From Nephrocerus scutellatus (Eukaryota > Arthropoda > Insecta > Diptera > Pipunculidae), in assembly GCA_947095585.1 (NCBI GenBank), contig OX352762.1, positions 91,507,749 through 91,571,748 on the forward strand: a stretch of 64,000 nucleotides of DNA, in the 5' to 3' direction. Of the stretch, positions 33,228 through 44,738 are shown piece by piece (position 1 is the stretch's first letter; each line of letters opens with the position of its first letter). The notes beneath the pieces are model-generated. The model was not told the DNA's origin. It saw only the letters and a list, made by a program, of their open reading frames with translations, and ran no database searches. The position numbers were made by a program, and so were the translations under genes.

Positions 33228-34237
33228 TTTTTAAATTCTCTTTATTAACTTCGCGTGCACGTGGCTGGCTGGCTGGCTGGCTGGTCAGATTTTCTGATCA
33301 ATTTTTAACCCACTTCCCAAAGCCCGATTTTATTCAAATTATTTCCGGTGACAATATTTTTTTATTAAAATTTGAGGCCTTCTGACCTCGGGGTCGGCGG
33401 GCTCCCATACAAATATTTTACAAAATTTACCCGATTTTTTTAAAAATTTATACAAATGTGTATCTCCCATGAAAAAAACACAACTCCTGAAATTTTGTAC
33501 ATATGTGTATTTCCGGTGACAATACTTCGTGGGTTCGTGGGGCTCCCATACAAATTTAAAATAAAAATTACCCGGTTTTTTTTTTAAATTTTACACACAT
33601 GTGTATACCCAATAAACAATACTTTTTCTAAAATTTGGTAGTGATCGGGCACCGGGTTCGGCCGCAAGGCTCTTATACATTTTTTAAATATCAAAAAATG
33701 GCATCAGATACTGTCGTACTTTAATGACTGTGTGCGGTGTGTGCTGCGCAGTCGGCTGCGCTGATCGGTTTTGGCGGTGGAGAGAGAGAGAAATTTTAGC
33801 TCACGCACAAATGAACCCAGCAAATGAAACGAGACATAAATGTTTTATGCTTAATTCAACTTACTTACTTATTTACTGAATTGTATTTTTATTGATGTCG
33901 TTTTTTATTGTCGATATCAACTTACAGATAAAACAACAAGTTTCCGCAATATTCTGTCATTTCGCGTTTTCATAAATTAGTTCAGAGCATTCAAAGAGTT
34001 TTCAAGAAAAATGCCCGTGTTTCTTATTTGCTCAGAGTATGAGCGTGCTCTAAGTGATCAGAATAAAATGATCTGAGCATTTTCAATGTTAACATCTGAT
34101 GTCAAATGTCTCTTTCGAAGATTTTCTCCTACAATAAAACCAAAAAAAAAATGACCCAGGATCGAGGGGCTCCCATATCAATTTCTGCGATTAGAGAATT
34201 TAGATGAAAAATTTTAATTTTTATGGGTTGTTTTTTT
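33228..34237 (+). mobile_element. Family H element copy H3
   Basis: The left end is TTTTTAAATTCTCTTTATTAA, then CGCGTGCACGTGGCTGG and a GGCT run (33262-33285). About three repeat units follow, then a non-repeat insert (about 33680-34180) with a short GA run at 33780. The right end is TTAGAGAATTTAGATG, the A/T hairpin AAAAATTTTAATTTTT and GGGTTGTTTTTTT. It is followed after two or three bases by the left end of H4. Confidence 0.88.
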
Positions 34238-34885
34238 AGTTTTTAAATTCTCTATATTAACTTCGCGTGTCCGTGGCTGGCTGGTGGGCAGAATCGTGTG
34301 ATCAATTTTTAACACCTTCCTAAAGTTCGATTTTATTCAAACTTGACAATACTTTCTATTAAAATTTGGGGCACCTCGGGCCCTTGGGTCGGGGGGCACC
34401 CATACAATTTTTATAAAAAAAAATACCCGATTTTTTTAAAATTGTATACGCATGTGTATCTCCGATACATAACACTTTTTGTAAAAATTTGGAAGTAATC
34501 GGGCCCAGTGGTCGAGGGGGTGGGGGCAACCATACAAATTTTATAAAAAAAAAAGTACCCGATTTTCTTCAAATTTTTTACGCATGTGTATCTGCCATGG
34601 ACAACACTTTTTGTAAATTTTGAAGCGATCGGGCCCCGGGGTCGAGTGGCACCCATACAAATTGTTTACAAAATTTACCCGATTTTCTTCAAATTTTATA
34701 TGCATGTGTATCTCCGATGGACAACACTTTTTGTAAAAATTTGGAAGTGAAATAGCCCCAGCGTCGGGGGGCTCTCTAACAAAAATTTTAAAAAAATTAC
34801 CCGATTTTATTCAAACTGCGCATTGTGTATTCCCGAGTAGAGAATTTACACGAAAAATTTTAATTTTTATGGGTTGTTTTTTTTT
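34238..34885 (+). mobile_element. Family H element copy H4 (head-to-tail with H3)
   Basis: The left end is TTTTTAAATTCTCTATATTAA with a short GGCT run (34273-34284). About four repeat units carry GCATGTGTATCTCCGAT and ACAACACTTTTTGTAAA. The right end is TAGAGAATTTACACG, the same hairpin and GGGTTG with a T run ending near 34885. Confidence 0.88.
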
Positions 34886-35499
34886 CTTCATGAAGAAGGA
34901 ATACCCGACATTGAAACACTTTACAAATAAGCAATAACAAATACATAGCAATTGAAGCAAGCATGAAAGATCTTTGAGTTTTCGTTTTCATTATGACCTA
35001 TAAGCCCTTATAGTGTTATAAAGAACGGAATTTATTGCATTTGCACAGATGTCATGGTGGTCATTTTTTATACATTAGATTTTTGCAATATAATATTATT
35101 AATAAAATATACTATATAGATCTTGCATGCCCAAGCAATGAATCGAAGAAAATCTACTTTGTTTAAACAGATACATTTGTAAAGATAGTTCGAAATTTAA
35201 ATTCAAATTTTTACAACTTGAAACTAAGATAAGAGTTGTTAAAAGTTCAGAGTCAACTGAGCTTTCATAACTGCTGTGTTTTATTAATCGTAACCGCGTT
35301 TAATAGTTTATTACTTAAGTACAGATGATAAACGGAACGCACCTTTAAGATTTCAAAGAAAATATAACTACACATAAGCAAGATGAAGTACAGTTGCGTG
35401 CAGCTATAAGTATTTGTGTGTAGTTTGAGATATCAAAGAACCATCGATGCTATTATGATTATGCAATATATAGGCAATTTAGAAGTTTGTCCTGAAGTC
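34886..35499. other. No recognisable gene
   Basis: AT-rich. Nothing identified. Confidence 0.4.
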
Positions 35500-35830
35500 G
35501 TCTTAAGTCTCTGACTTATTGGCATGGGTTGTAAACTTGACATAGCCACAAAGAAAGAAGTCCAGAGTTGTTAAATCACGCAAACGAGGTAACTGGTCCA
35601 TTTCTAGTGATAACACGGTCACCGAACTTCAATAAGTCGATTATTTGGCCAGATGTGTGGCATGTAGCGCCGACTTTTGAAAACCACAAATGGTCCAAGT
35701 CAACCTCCCAAAAATATTCAGCATATACGGTGCGGTAGCGATCCGATGACTGTGACTACTTTGCCATCATCATTGAAGAAGAAGTATGGGCCAATGAACA
35801 CTCTAACATGAAATCCGCTTCAAGGACTCA
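35500..35830 (-). pseudogene. Mariner-type transposase remnant (core fragment)
   Basis: The minus strand reads a GPYFFF-like block, then KVGATCHTSGQIIDLLKF (the second acid of the usual QDGATCHTA is replaced by valine), then GDRVITRNGPVT. The third block is degraded: NNSGLLSLWLCQVYN in place of DLTPLDFFLWGYVKS. It is fragmentary, with flanking parts missing. Confidence 0.6.
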
Positions 35831-36680
35831 TTTTTTTGTATATATTTATATACATTTCTTATTGATTAGTTAAAATTCTAAATTCGCAATTATCATAATT
35901 ATATGATGTATGGTAGCATCAATAACAATTTTCATTGCAGTTATAATGTAGACACATACATATTCCACGTAACGTAGTAACGCCTGCTTATAGTAACGAA
36001 AAATGTAGAAAACCTCATAACTTCAATGGTAGGAATGAGGGAAATCCTGTAAAAAAAACTACCTTATTAAGAAAGATCCTCCTTTAAAATTTTAAGATCT
36101 TGAACTTAGGTCTTGGCCTTACATAAAACACTGCGGTCACTATTTTAAGCCTTTGTCATTCAGTTGAGAATCACTAAGCTTTGCAAAGGCTTTGTCTGAC
36201 CCGCTGGTGTACATTGAATGTGTCATAGTTTTGACAGAATATTTGTTTGTTATCCGCTGCCATAATATAATAGACTGGTGGTTCGGAAAACCAATGGCAT
36301 CAGCATACTTCGGATACATGTTAAGCAACACTCATATATTATCTACTTGCATCATATACGCGGTCTTAAACTTTCTAAGCCATTGCTCTTTAAATTTGTT
36401 GTATCCTTACGGTCGAGTTATTTGTGGCGTTCTATCGGGTTTTCAGAAAATATCTAATATTGGTGTTTCCAAAAAAACGGCAACCAATTTGATTATTTTA
36501 TAGTAGAGAAACAAAATACAGCTACAAAACATATTAATTTCTAAATTTAGAGAAACAAAATACAACTAAAAAATAATTAAATTTCTAAATTTATTTCTAA
36601 ATTTAAATTATGTGAAATATTTTTTTTTCTTTTATTTATTGGGTTTTTAACGGGTTTTACAAGACTGAGCTTTATTATTT
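35831..36680. other. No recognisable gene
   Basis: Includes a 103-codon plus frame (36192-36503) and an overlapping minus frame (36331-36140). Neither shows a known motif. Confidence 0.35.
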
Positions 36681-37172
36681 ATCATCATATTTTGGACTGA
36701 CCCGTGTCCAGTTTTGTCTTCCTATAAAAATCTCTCCACTAGTCCTGATTTCGAGAGCCTATCATCCAGTTTGACATTCCTAACCTCTAGGCGTCCTGGT
36801 CTATGTGTATGCTTCGCCGGCGCGGTCATGTACCTTAAATTCTATCTCCAAATGACGAATTACTTTCCGAGCAGGATCATTTTCGCTCATGCAAGCTAGG
36901 TGTCCTGCTGTCGACGAGCTTAATTCTTTTCACGATGATAACATCGCGGTAGCGCCAGAAGATCTATCATTATGGAATCTAAGGAATCGTGCTTCCACAC
37001 ATAAGGGCCCAACAATTCTTCGTAAGGCTGTCCTCTTGAACGCGGCTAAGAGGTCAGAATGCTTTTTGCTAAGCAACCAAGTCTCGAATCTATATGTTAG
37101 TACCGGTATTCCCATTGTCTCACACAACTGGAGCTAAAATGTTATGGTTAAAATCCTGGATTTGAAGAGTCT
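36681..37172 (-). mobile_element. RTE-clade LINE copy 4, 3' fragment
   Basis: This minus-strand fragment of the RTE C-terminus has a CAT-repeat tail at 36681. The segment at 37127-36930 encodes MGIPVLTYRFETWLLSKKHS and AFKRTALRRIVGPL, and nucleotide similarity to copies 1 and 2 covers the GRP region. It is more diverged than copies 1-3. No target duplication is clear. Confidence 0.8.
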
Positions 37173-37451
37173 TGGCAGATAATAAAAACTTATAATTTAT
37201 TGTTAAATTTTCTCTGAATTATACTGGTGTTCACTTATTCACTTAGACTAAAGCTCTACCTTTTATTCAATCTCACTAGTTTATATCAAACTTATAAGTT
37301 ACTTACTTCTCAAATGTTTTTGTCAACAAACTGTGTAGATAAAGAAAGCAACGAGAGGAACATTCTTCACAATACTATACAAAATATTTGTAATTCACCA
37401 ATGTTTAATATTGTTACGAAATTAAGGCTTTCGAATTCGTAAGTGATTTGA
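37173..37451. other. No recognisable feature
   Basis: Short spacer between an RTE fragment and an H copy. Confidence 0.4.
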
Positions 37452-38448
37452 CAAAAAAAAATTTTTTCATGTAAATTCTCTAATAGGAGATGGGTGGTAT
37501 GTGTTAAAATTTGAATAAAATCGGGCTAATTTTTAAAAAATTTACATGGACATCACACGGGTCTCAGAGACCTATCACTCCAACAAATTTACAAAAAGTT
37601 TTGTCCATCAGTGATACACATGTGTTTAAAATTGGAAGAAAACCGAGGTAATTTTTAAAAAATTTATATGGGCACCCTTCGGGCCTCAGGGCCCATTCAC
37701 TCCAAAAACTTTACAAAAAATGTTGTCCATCGGAGATACACACGTATATATAAAATTTATAATAAATCGGGTTAATTTTTTTTTTAAAAATTTTGGGGTC
37801 CAATGACCCTGGTGCTCGGGGTCTCCGAAATTTTTACAAAAAGTGTTTTTCATTGGAGATACATACGTATATTAAAATTTGAAGAAAATGGGATAATTTT
37901 TAAAAAAATACAAAAAGGTTTGCCCATCGGAGATACACATGTGTTTAAAATTTGAAGAAAATCGAGCAAATTCTAAAAAAATTAAATTAGCACTACTCAG
38001 GTCTCAGGTTACACATGTGTATAAAACTAAAAGAAAATCGGATTAATTTTTTTAAAAAAATTTGTATGAGGCCTCACCAACCTTGGGCTCGGAGCTTCCA
38101 AAATTTTTCATAAAGTGTTGTCCATCGGAGATACACATGTGTTTAAATTTTGAACAAAATGGGGTTAATTTTTTTTTGTATTGGGCCTCACGACCCTGCG
38201 AACCGGGGTCTGTAAAATTTTTAGAATAAGTGTTGTCCATCGTAGATACACATGTATATACAATTTGAAGAAAATCGGGTTAATTTTTTTAAAAAATTTG
38301 TATGAGAGCCCTCCGACCCCGAGGCCCGAGGTGCCCCAAATTTTAATAGAAAGTGTTGTCATCGGCAATATGCATGTTTGCATGCAATGAAATCGGACTC
38401 TGGGAAGTGGGTTAAAAATTGACCGCAAGATTCCACGACAAACAAACA
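37452..38448 (-). mobile_element. Family H element copy H5
   Basis: On the minus strand the right end is at 37452-37490 (CTATTAGAGAATTTACATG with a shortened hairpin). About seven repeat units follow. The left part near 38390-38448 has CCACTTCCCAGAGTCCGAT and remnants of a GTTT run (CAAACAAACAA on the plus strand). The AAATTCTCTA left terminus is lost. This is the second copy with GTTT instead of GGCT. Confidence 0.82.
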
Positions 38449-41267
38449 ATCAGACATACATGCGCACCAACGTTTTTATACATTAAGATATACAATAAAA
38501 TGCATTATTTGTACATTCTTTTTTTTGCAAATAGCAAGTATCTTGCGACTCCATTTCTGGAAAATTCAGGGAACCTTCTATATTTCGTTGTTTATTACTT
38601 TGAACAACCAAATTAGCTTCCTCATTGATTTTAATCAATTTTTTGCCACGAAAGTTTGTTTTTTGTTCGTATCCATTCCTTCATTGCCTTCGAAGGCCTG
38701 TCTTCTTAAATAGTTAACTTTGGTAATTTTATTCATAAATGTGAAAGTGTAAAAGATCCCTCAAAAGGAATTTAATAAATTAACTTATATGCACAGAAAG
38801 TTCCTCTTTCCCTCTCTATAACTACATAATGCCAGACGCGAGCGCTGCTAGCATATCACAATATAAAATAATTTCGAAGTGGTTTATTGAAATTCATTAT
38901 GGTCTTAAGCACAAAAAACAAGTTGAACGAGATAATGTGAAAGTTGAAAAAAAACTACACTAAACTTTCGTAAAAGATTTCTGTTGCATATTTAAAACAA
39001 CATCTTTAAAGGAAGTTTTTGTCAAAAAACGTAATAAACTAAGATATTGATTTATTGCTACACACCCTAAACGAGAAAACTTTGAAATCGCAGAGTATAA
39101 TAATCACTTCTCAAAGTCAGCTATTTTTGTATGGTTTAATTCTATTTTTTGGACTTTTTTCAAGAAATTAAAATGGACTGCAGGGCAAAATTTTGAGACT
39201 TATTTGATCAAAAGAATGAATAAGCAAACAACAAAATATTTCAATCGATTGCGAAGATGTGCCTTATCAGATAATTGTTCACATTGTGCTAAAAATTATG
39301 CTAAATTAAACATTTTGCTCAAAGCCTTCTTAGTACCTTTTCAGTTTCCACATGAATAAATAAATGCCGTCTCGAAGGAGAGATATTAACTTACATCTAT
39401 ATTATAATATATATATATATATATAATATATATATATATATATAATATATATATATACGTATATCTGTCTGAAATTATGGCTTGTTTAGAAAAACTTGAT
39501 AAATACTATTGACCGGAAAGGAGTTAAAACATTACCTACCTATCTCTAAAGATTGCTACAGATTACTGGAGAGAATTCCTTTACAAATGAATATTTTGCC
39601 AAAATTTATTGCACAGCTGTTTTCGTATGTACGTTTGCTTGTTATGTTTTGTTTGTGTACTGTTTGCATTTTGAATAAAGAAGTTATATTCCACTGTATG
39701 CTACTAATTATTCTCTTTAACCATTCTGTTCCAACAATTAACTATAATTGCTTTCACATTAACTAAAGTACAATTTCTCGCATTTCAAATTGGAAAAATG
39801 CAATTAACTGGAAAAAATGTCACTAATGTACGATTTCCTGTTTATTATGATGAACTCGCATGCAATAGCAAAACAAGATGTGTCAAAAGTCAAGGCTACA
39901 TACCACAAAAAAACACTACATCAACTACAACTAATGGTTAAGTATTTTGGACTAACGTGCCACATTCAGGGTTAGATATAAATGTTCATTCACACGCACA
40001 TCTCATTAGAATTTATCAACAATTAATGAGAATTTCCCTATTCAATAATACTCATACAATCATGACAAATACTGTTAATCGCTATTAACACCCCGTGTTC
40101 GTGTCACATCTGCAGTTGCTAGACACGTTGGTGATTTCTTCAAGATAATGAATCCTTTTATATCTTATTTGAGCCTGTTGAATATTAGATTGAGACAGAA
40201 ACAAAAAATTGCACAAATACCTACGTATTGTGGAAAAAGACAACAATATCTCGTCGACACGGAACAATTTTCATTATATAGCAAAATGGGGTCGCTCTTC
40301 AAGTTGAGGAAAATAGGAAAATACAAAAAGAAAGAGAATTAACCGTCAGCCATAAAATACAAAGATTTACCATTGTGAAGGTGCTGTCACTATTCCAGAC
40401 TCCTATTATGCCAGTATAATAAAGCTATTGTCAGTAGTTACCAACTGTGCGATGGTTGTTTTGAGATGTAGAACACTGAGCTGTGCAAGAGGATTTTTTT
40501 TTTAAATTCTTTGACGTTTTTTATATTACATTTTTTACATTAATGACAGTTTATAATTTTAAAAAAGAAATAAAATTTAATAGACGTCTGTACATTGACA
40601 AGTAAATTTAGATTTTTACTCCTCGCAATCGATCCTTTGAAGTCTTGCAAATGCTACTAGCATTAAACTGCTCAACTGTAAAATGTAAGCTGTATAAAAT
40701 AGTATCAAGGACAAAATAAATTTATTACCTGCGTCTCGAAAGTCACGAAATAATAAAAATATTTATATGTCCATACAATGTTTACAAATATGTATGTAGA
40801 AGTGCATAAAAAACTACATGGCGTGAATAAAAGGTTTTTCCAGTCACTGAAACATAACAAAAACATACACATCATTATCAACTTTGAATGTGTACAAGTA
40901 AGTACACTCGGATTCATTGGATTGCTGACACTTTTTATTGGTGTATACTAAATCGATTTTTTCTTTATGACGTTGTGATAACGCTTTTTAAAGTAAACAT
41001 ATCGAAAAGTTAAGTTTAAGTTTTTTTAAGTTTTTACTTTATGAATAAAATAAAAAAAATAGTATGGAGTTCATTGACCAGGGTTCATGTTCCAAAATAT
41101 GACGCAGTTCTTTACCTTTGCATAATTGATGAATAATTTACGAAAACAATATTTTAAAACAGGTGTGCAAATTTTCAGGACGCTGTTTAAAAAATTCATA
41201 AAAACATGAGATTTGTAAAAACAATTCTATAGGGAACATACATTCATACATACAAAGCTTAAATCTA
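38449..41267. other. Longest stretch without a recognised feature
   Basis: About 2.8 kb. It holds an (AT)n microsatellite at about 39400-39458. Frames at 39509-39766 and 40148-40342 show no motif. No terminal repeats were seen. Confidence 0.45.
39400..39458. repeat. (AT)n microsatellite
   Basis: Alternating AT in three blocks, broken by AATA interruptions. Confidence 0.85.
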
Positions 41268-41935
41268 TACAGGGTGTACGCGTTAAGGTGGGAAATACTT
41301 AAAGGAGTGATTCCTTGGTTAATTTCTTGCAAAAAATCGTATAGGAGAGGAGGTTCTATTTTCGCCCCTAAGTAAGCTAAGCTCAGTACCCCAGCGTTTA
41401 AAAAAGAAAAACAGACCCTTCTCTTGGCCTTACATCACTTCACACCCTGTAACTTTTGAACGCTTCAAGTTACAAGGTCACTGTTAGTCTCTTTTGATAA
41501 AAATTAAATAAAAAATAAGGTCAAACAATGTAAAAAATTTTAAATTCTTAGTCGTTGCCGATATGAACGTTGTCAAATAAAATTTTTTATTTAATATTCA
41601 AACGCGAATATTTCGAAAAATGCTTTCGGATAATTTTTTTGACAAATGCAGTATTAAAGCCTATTCACTTTTCTACTAATCCACCACGCAATATTTATGC
41701 ATTCGGTCAACAGAAGCAGGGTGAACATTTAAAGTTTGTAAAATGAACGAAAACATACTTTTGACCTTACATGACTTCACACTCTATAAGTCTTGAACGC
41801 TTCCAGCTATAAGGTTTGCTATTGATCTTTTTTGGAAGAAAATGAAATTTTTAAGATCAAACAATGTACATTTTTTAAATTATTTAAGCCATATCGATAT
41901 GAAGGTAGAAAAGTTGCCCGGAAAATTAGAATGTT
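41268..41935 (+). mobile_element. Family R element copy R1 (one end)
   Basis: Starts with TATACAGGGTGTACGCGTTA, then GATTCCTTGGTTAATTTC. Two direct units about 0.33 kb apart follow, each starting around CTTACATCACTTCACACCCT and TTGAACGCTTC. The same terminal sequence flanks R2 on both sides and R3 on one side. There is no coding capacity. The right-hand inverted end is missing. Confidence 0.75.
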
Positions 41936-42360
41936 CGGAAAAAACTGAAAGTGCGTCTTTCATAGGATTTTTGTATGAATTCGCGACCATAACTCACAAT
42001 TCGAACGATGGATTTGCGTAAAGCTTTTTTTGGTTTTGTTCGTCATTGTCCTGGGAAACAAAGATTATGGAATGAACATGTTAATTTTAGCTAATAAAAA
42101 TACATTTTTAATTTAAAACATTTAAAGAGAGTCTTGTGCGTTGTAGTTTGCTTTGAAAATCTGAAACAAATTGCAAACTCGCGTTGAAATGATTTTTCGT
42201 TGCAATTTGTTGTTTTTTTTGTGTGATTTGTCAATGTTCATCCAGTTCTGAGCTATGATTAAAGTTTCAAGTCTCTAGCTAGGTGGGAAGTTATTTTAAA
42301 ACCAACTACAAAATTCCACCCGCACAGACAGACATACACGAAAGCGAGCTAATAAAAACT
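41936..42360. repeat. Dispersed repeat shared with 53.9-54.1 kb
   Basis: GAAAAAACTGAAAGTGCGT, AGGATTTTTGTATGAA and TTCGCGACCATAACTCACAA have a close counterpart at 54005-54085, which also follows an R element. A CAGACAGACA word sits near 42328. The family is not identified. Confidence 0.5.
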
Positions 42361-42796
42361 TTTTAAAAAAGGAAAAAATGAAAATAAGTCAAAAAATATG
42401 GACAAACAGCAAAAATCATAAATTTTTTATGAACATAACTGACGATATGAACGAGTTATTTGGTTGATTCTTTTTTTGTTTTGTTCGTTGCACTCCCGGA
42501 TATATTTTTAGCAAAAGAAACTCGGGAAAATTACAAAAGAGTGTAGAAAAATTTGGAAAACGATAAATTGGATACTTTTTGAAGAAATAACTCAATTGAA
42601 TGTTTTTGGTAAAATGAAAAATCTGGAAAACGCATTCCAGCCTTAATTAAAACAAAATAAGATTTGTTTTTTACTTTTTTGTTAATTCTTGAACTGGACA
42701 GCAATAGCCGTTATTTCATTTCTATTCCAAAAGATTCCAATATTTGGCTCTAAGTGCGGAAATGTCGCTGGGTTCTATTACATCAACTACTGGTCA
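42361..42796. other. No recognisable gene
   Basis: AT-rich. Nothing identified. Confidence 0.4.
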
Positions 42797-42977
42797 CTTA
42801 TCATACGTTAGTATATTTGATAATGATAAGTGATAAGTGTTTCACCAAAAGTAACAAAATCTTACTCACTTATCAATTTGACAACTTATCAAAATTTGAT
42901 AATGATAAGTGATAATCGTTGCACATCAGAATGTCTATAACTTATCAATTGACAAATTATCAAATTTTAATGATAAG
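42797..42977. repeat. Cluster of TGATAA/TTATCA motifs
   Basis: About eleven TGATAA or TTATCA words occur in 180 bp in both orientations, for example TGATAATGATAAGTGATAAG at 42819-42837 and again at 42898-42914. They may be subterminal motifs of the Harbinger element to the right, or GATA-factor-like sites. No function is shown. Confidence 0.5.
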
Positions 42978-43323
42978 TTGTACTGTTGCTATAAATGTGA
43001 TAGTGTTTGCGAAATAATGCGCTTTCCGCACATTATATATGTTAAACATGGTTTTGTACCTATACAGCAAAACAATAAAACCATTTTTATTCTGTAATTT
43101 AATAACAACAACAATTTTGCATGTATATAATAATACATGAAGAGAAACGTTTCTCAACTAAGAGTTCTCATTTCAGGTTTTAGAATCAATTGTAAAACTT
43201 TTTTTTTTGTTGCTTTTAGAGTAAAATCTCTTTTCTAACTGTTTTTTGAACAATTTTTGAACAGAACTTAAACGTTAACAATTTATTTTCATTAGTGTTC
43301 CTATAAGTAAAGTTTGGTTTAAG
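42978..43323. other. No recognisable gene
   Basis: Probable upstream part of the Harbinger-like element. No terminal repeat was identified. Confidence 0.35.
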
Positions 43324-43908
43324 ATGGCACGCTTACTAAATTACTAAAAATTAGGGATTTTGCAATTAGTGAAAGAGAAAAAAGTAAGTTAATTTTATAT
43401 ATATTTAACGATTTTGTAAGAAATTATGTTTAATCACTTAACTACAAATTAAAAAAATTTCAATTTGTAGGCAGTATTATTTGGTCCATTGTTCCAAAAT
43501 AATTCAACTGAAAAAGGTGAAAAAAATTAAAGCGTGGACGGAAGTATCGAATAAGGCGAAGTCCCTCGGATTAGTAAAAGCTAACCGTTGTTGGACTTAC
43601 GCACGCGATCACTTATTTGGTCAATGGAAGAGCAGAACATTAATATGGTTATTTATTATTATATAAAAGTAAATTTAAAAAAACAATTTTAAAAAATTTA
43701 AGAGATAATGCCAGAAAAACAGGCACTGGTGGTAGCAAAGAAGCCAAACTTGATTGTGTGGACGAGGAAATTTTGAACGTCATGGGTTCAGAGGCAGCAA
43801 TACCAAAAGCTGGTGGTATTTCTGATCCTATTGCCACACCTAAGTAACGGTTAATATCCAAACCAATTAAACGCAAGGCACCAGAAGCGGCAGAGACACC
43901 TAACTGTT

Positions 43909-43963
43909 AAAAAAACAACCCATAAAAATTAAAATTTTTCTTGTAAATTCTCTAATCGGGGAT

Positions 43964-44002
<39 letters not shown>

Positions 44003-44430
44003 GTGCTCGTTTTGTGGCAAAATCATCCACCAAATGCCACAGCGGCAGCGAACAGCGCTGCTCACAAAGCACAGAGCTCATACTTTGCCGTGATCTGATG
44101 CGATATAGCGATATTTAAAAATTGTATATTGGGGTCCCCAAGGGGCCGATCGCTCCAAATTTTTACAAAAAGTGTTTTCCATCGAAGACACACATGTGTA
44201 CAAAATTTAAAGAAAATCGGGTAAATTTTGTAAAATATTTTTATGGGAGCCCCCCGAACCCGAGGTCCGAGGGTCCTCAAATTTTAATAGAAAGTATTGT
44301 CACCGGAAATATACATGTGTGCAAAATTTCAATAAAATCGGGCCATGGGAAGTGGGCTAAAAATTGATCAGAAAATCTGACCAGCCAGCCAGCCACGTGC
44401 ACGCGAAGTTAATATAGAGAATTTAAAAAG
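43909..44430 (-). mobile_element. Family H element copy H6
   Basis: Minus-strand copy inside the Myb-like pseudogene. The right terminus is at 43909-43921 (AAAAAAACAACCC on the plus strand), followed by the hairpin and the AAATTCTCTAATCGG motif. A (CA)n run lies at 43970-43999. A non-repeat block with CAGCGGCAGCGAACAGCGCT follows, then repeat units. The CCAG run (GGCT on the minus strand) is at 44378-44395. The left terminus is CGCGAAGTTAATATAGAGAA at 44402-44421. It is closely similar over its length to H7 at 56.65 kb. No target duplication is obvious. Confidence 0.9.
43968..43999. repeat. (CA)n microsatellite inside H6
   Basis: About sixteen CA units. The equivalent place in H7 (about 57063-57077) has a shorter (GT)n run. 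Confidence 0.85.
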
Positions 44431-44738
44431 CAAAATCGTTAAAAACAGAAATATATAAAAACCAATTCGAAATACTGAAATTGGAAAGGGAGCTGAAAAT
44501 TCCACCATTTATACATAATCGGTATTTAATGAATAAAAACAGCAATAGAGGTAGTGTCGGTGACATTTCCACCGAAGATGAAAATGATAATCCAAAACCG
44601 GATAGTATGGAACTCCTTATCATGACCTTTTTGATGATTAGGTCTCTTTCCAAATTTTCCAACTCATAATTATTCTTTCTTGTTATTATGTACATATATA
44701 AAATATATAGATAGATGTATCAATATATTTATCGGGTG

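Larger units (their letters stand above)
43324..44670 (+). pseudogene. Harbinger-type Myb/SANT-like gene, interrupted by H6
   Basis: Exon 1 (43324-43386) reads MARLLNY, a stop, then LGILQLVKEKK. A short intron (about 43387-43470) runs from GTAAGTTAAT to TTTCAATTTGTAG. Exon 2 reads AVLFGPLFQNNSTEKGEK, then after a shift KAWTEVSNKAKSLGLVKANR and CWTYARDHLFGQWKSRTL, a Myb/SANT-like domain. It then reads NARKTGTGGSKEAKLD and VDEEILNVMG. After H6 (43909-44430) the frame resumes with a basic helix (FEILKLERELKI, about 44465-44500) and an acidic tail (DISTEDENDNPKPDSMELL). It encodes the DNA-binding partner typical of PIF/Harbinger elements and lies opposite to the nuclease gene at 45.4-46.3 kb. A stop, a frameshift and the H6 insertion kill it. 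Confidence 0.75.

Noticed and set aside
36140..36503. 103-codon plus frame and overlapping minus frame as a gene
   Set aside because: No family motif, splice context or composition change. Both strands are open, as expected by chance at this length.
39400..39458. AT run as an origin or regulatory signal
   Set aside because: Ordinary (AT)n microsatellite; nothing supports a function.
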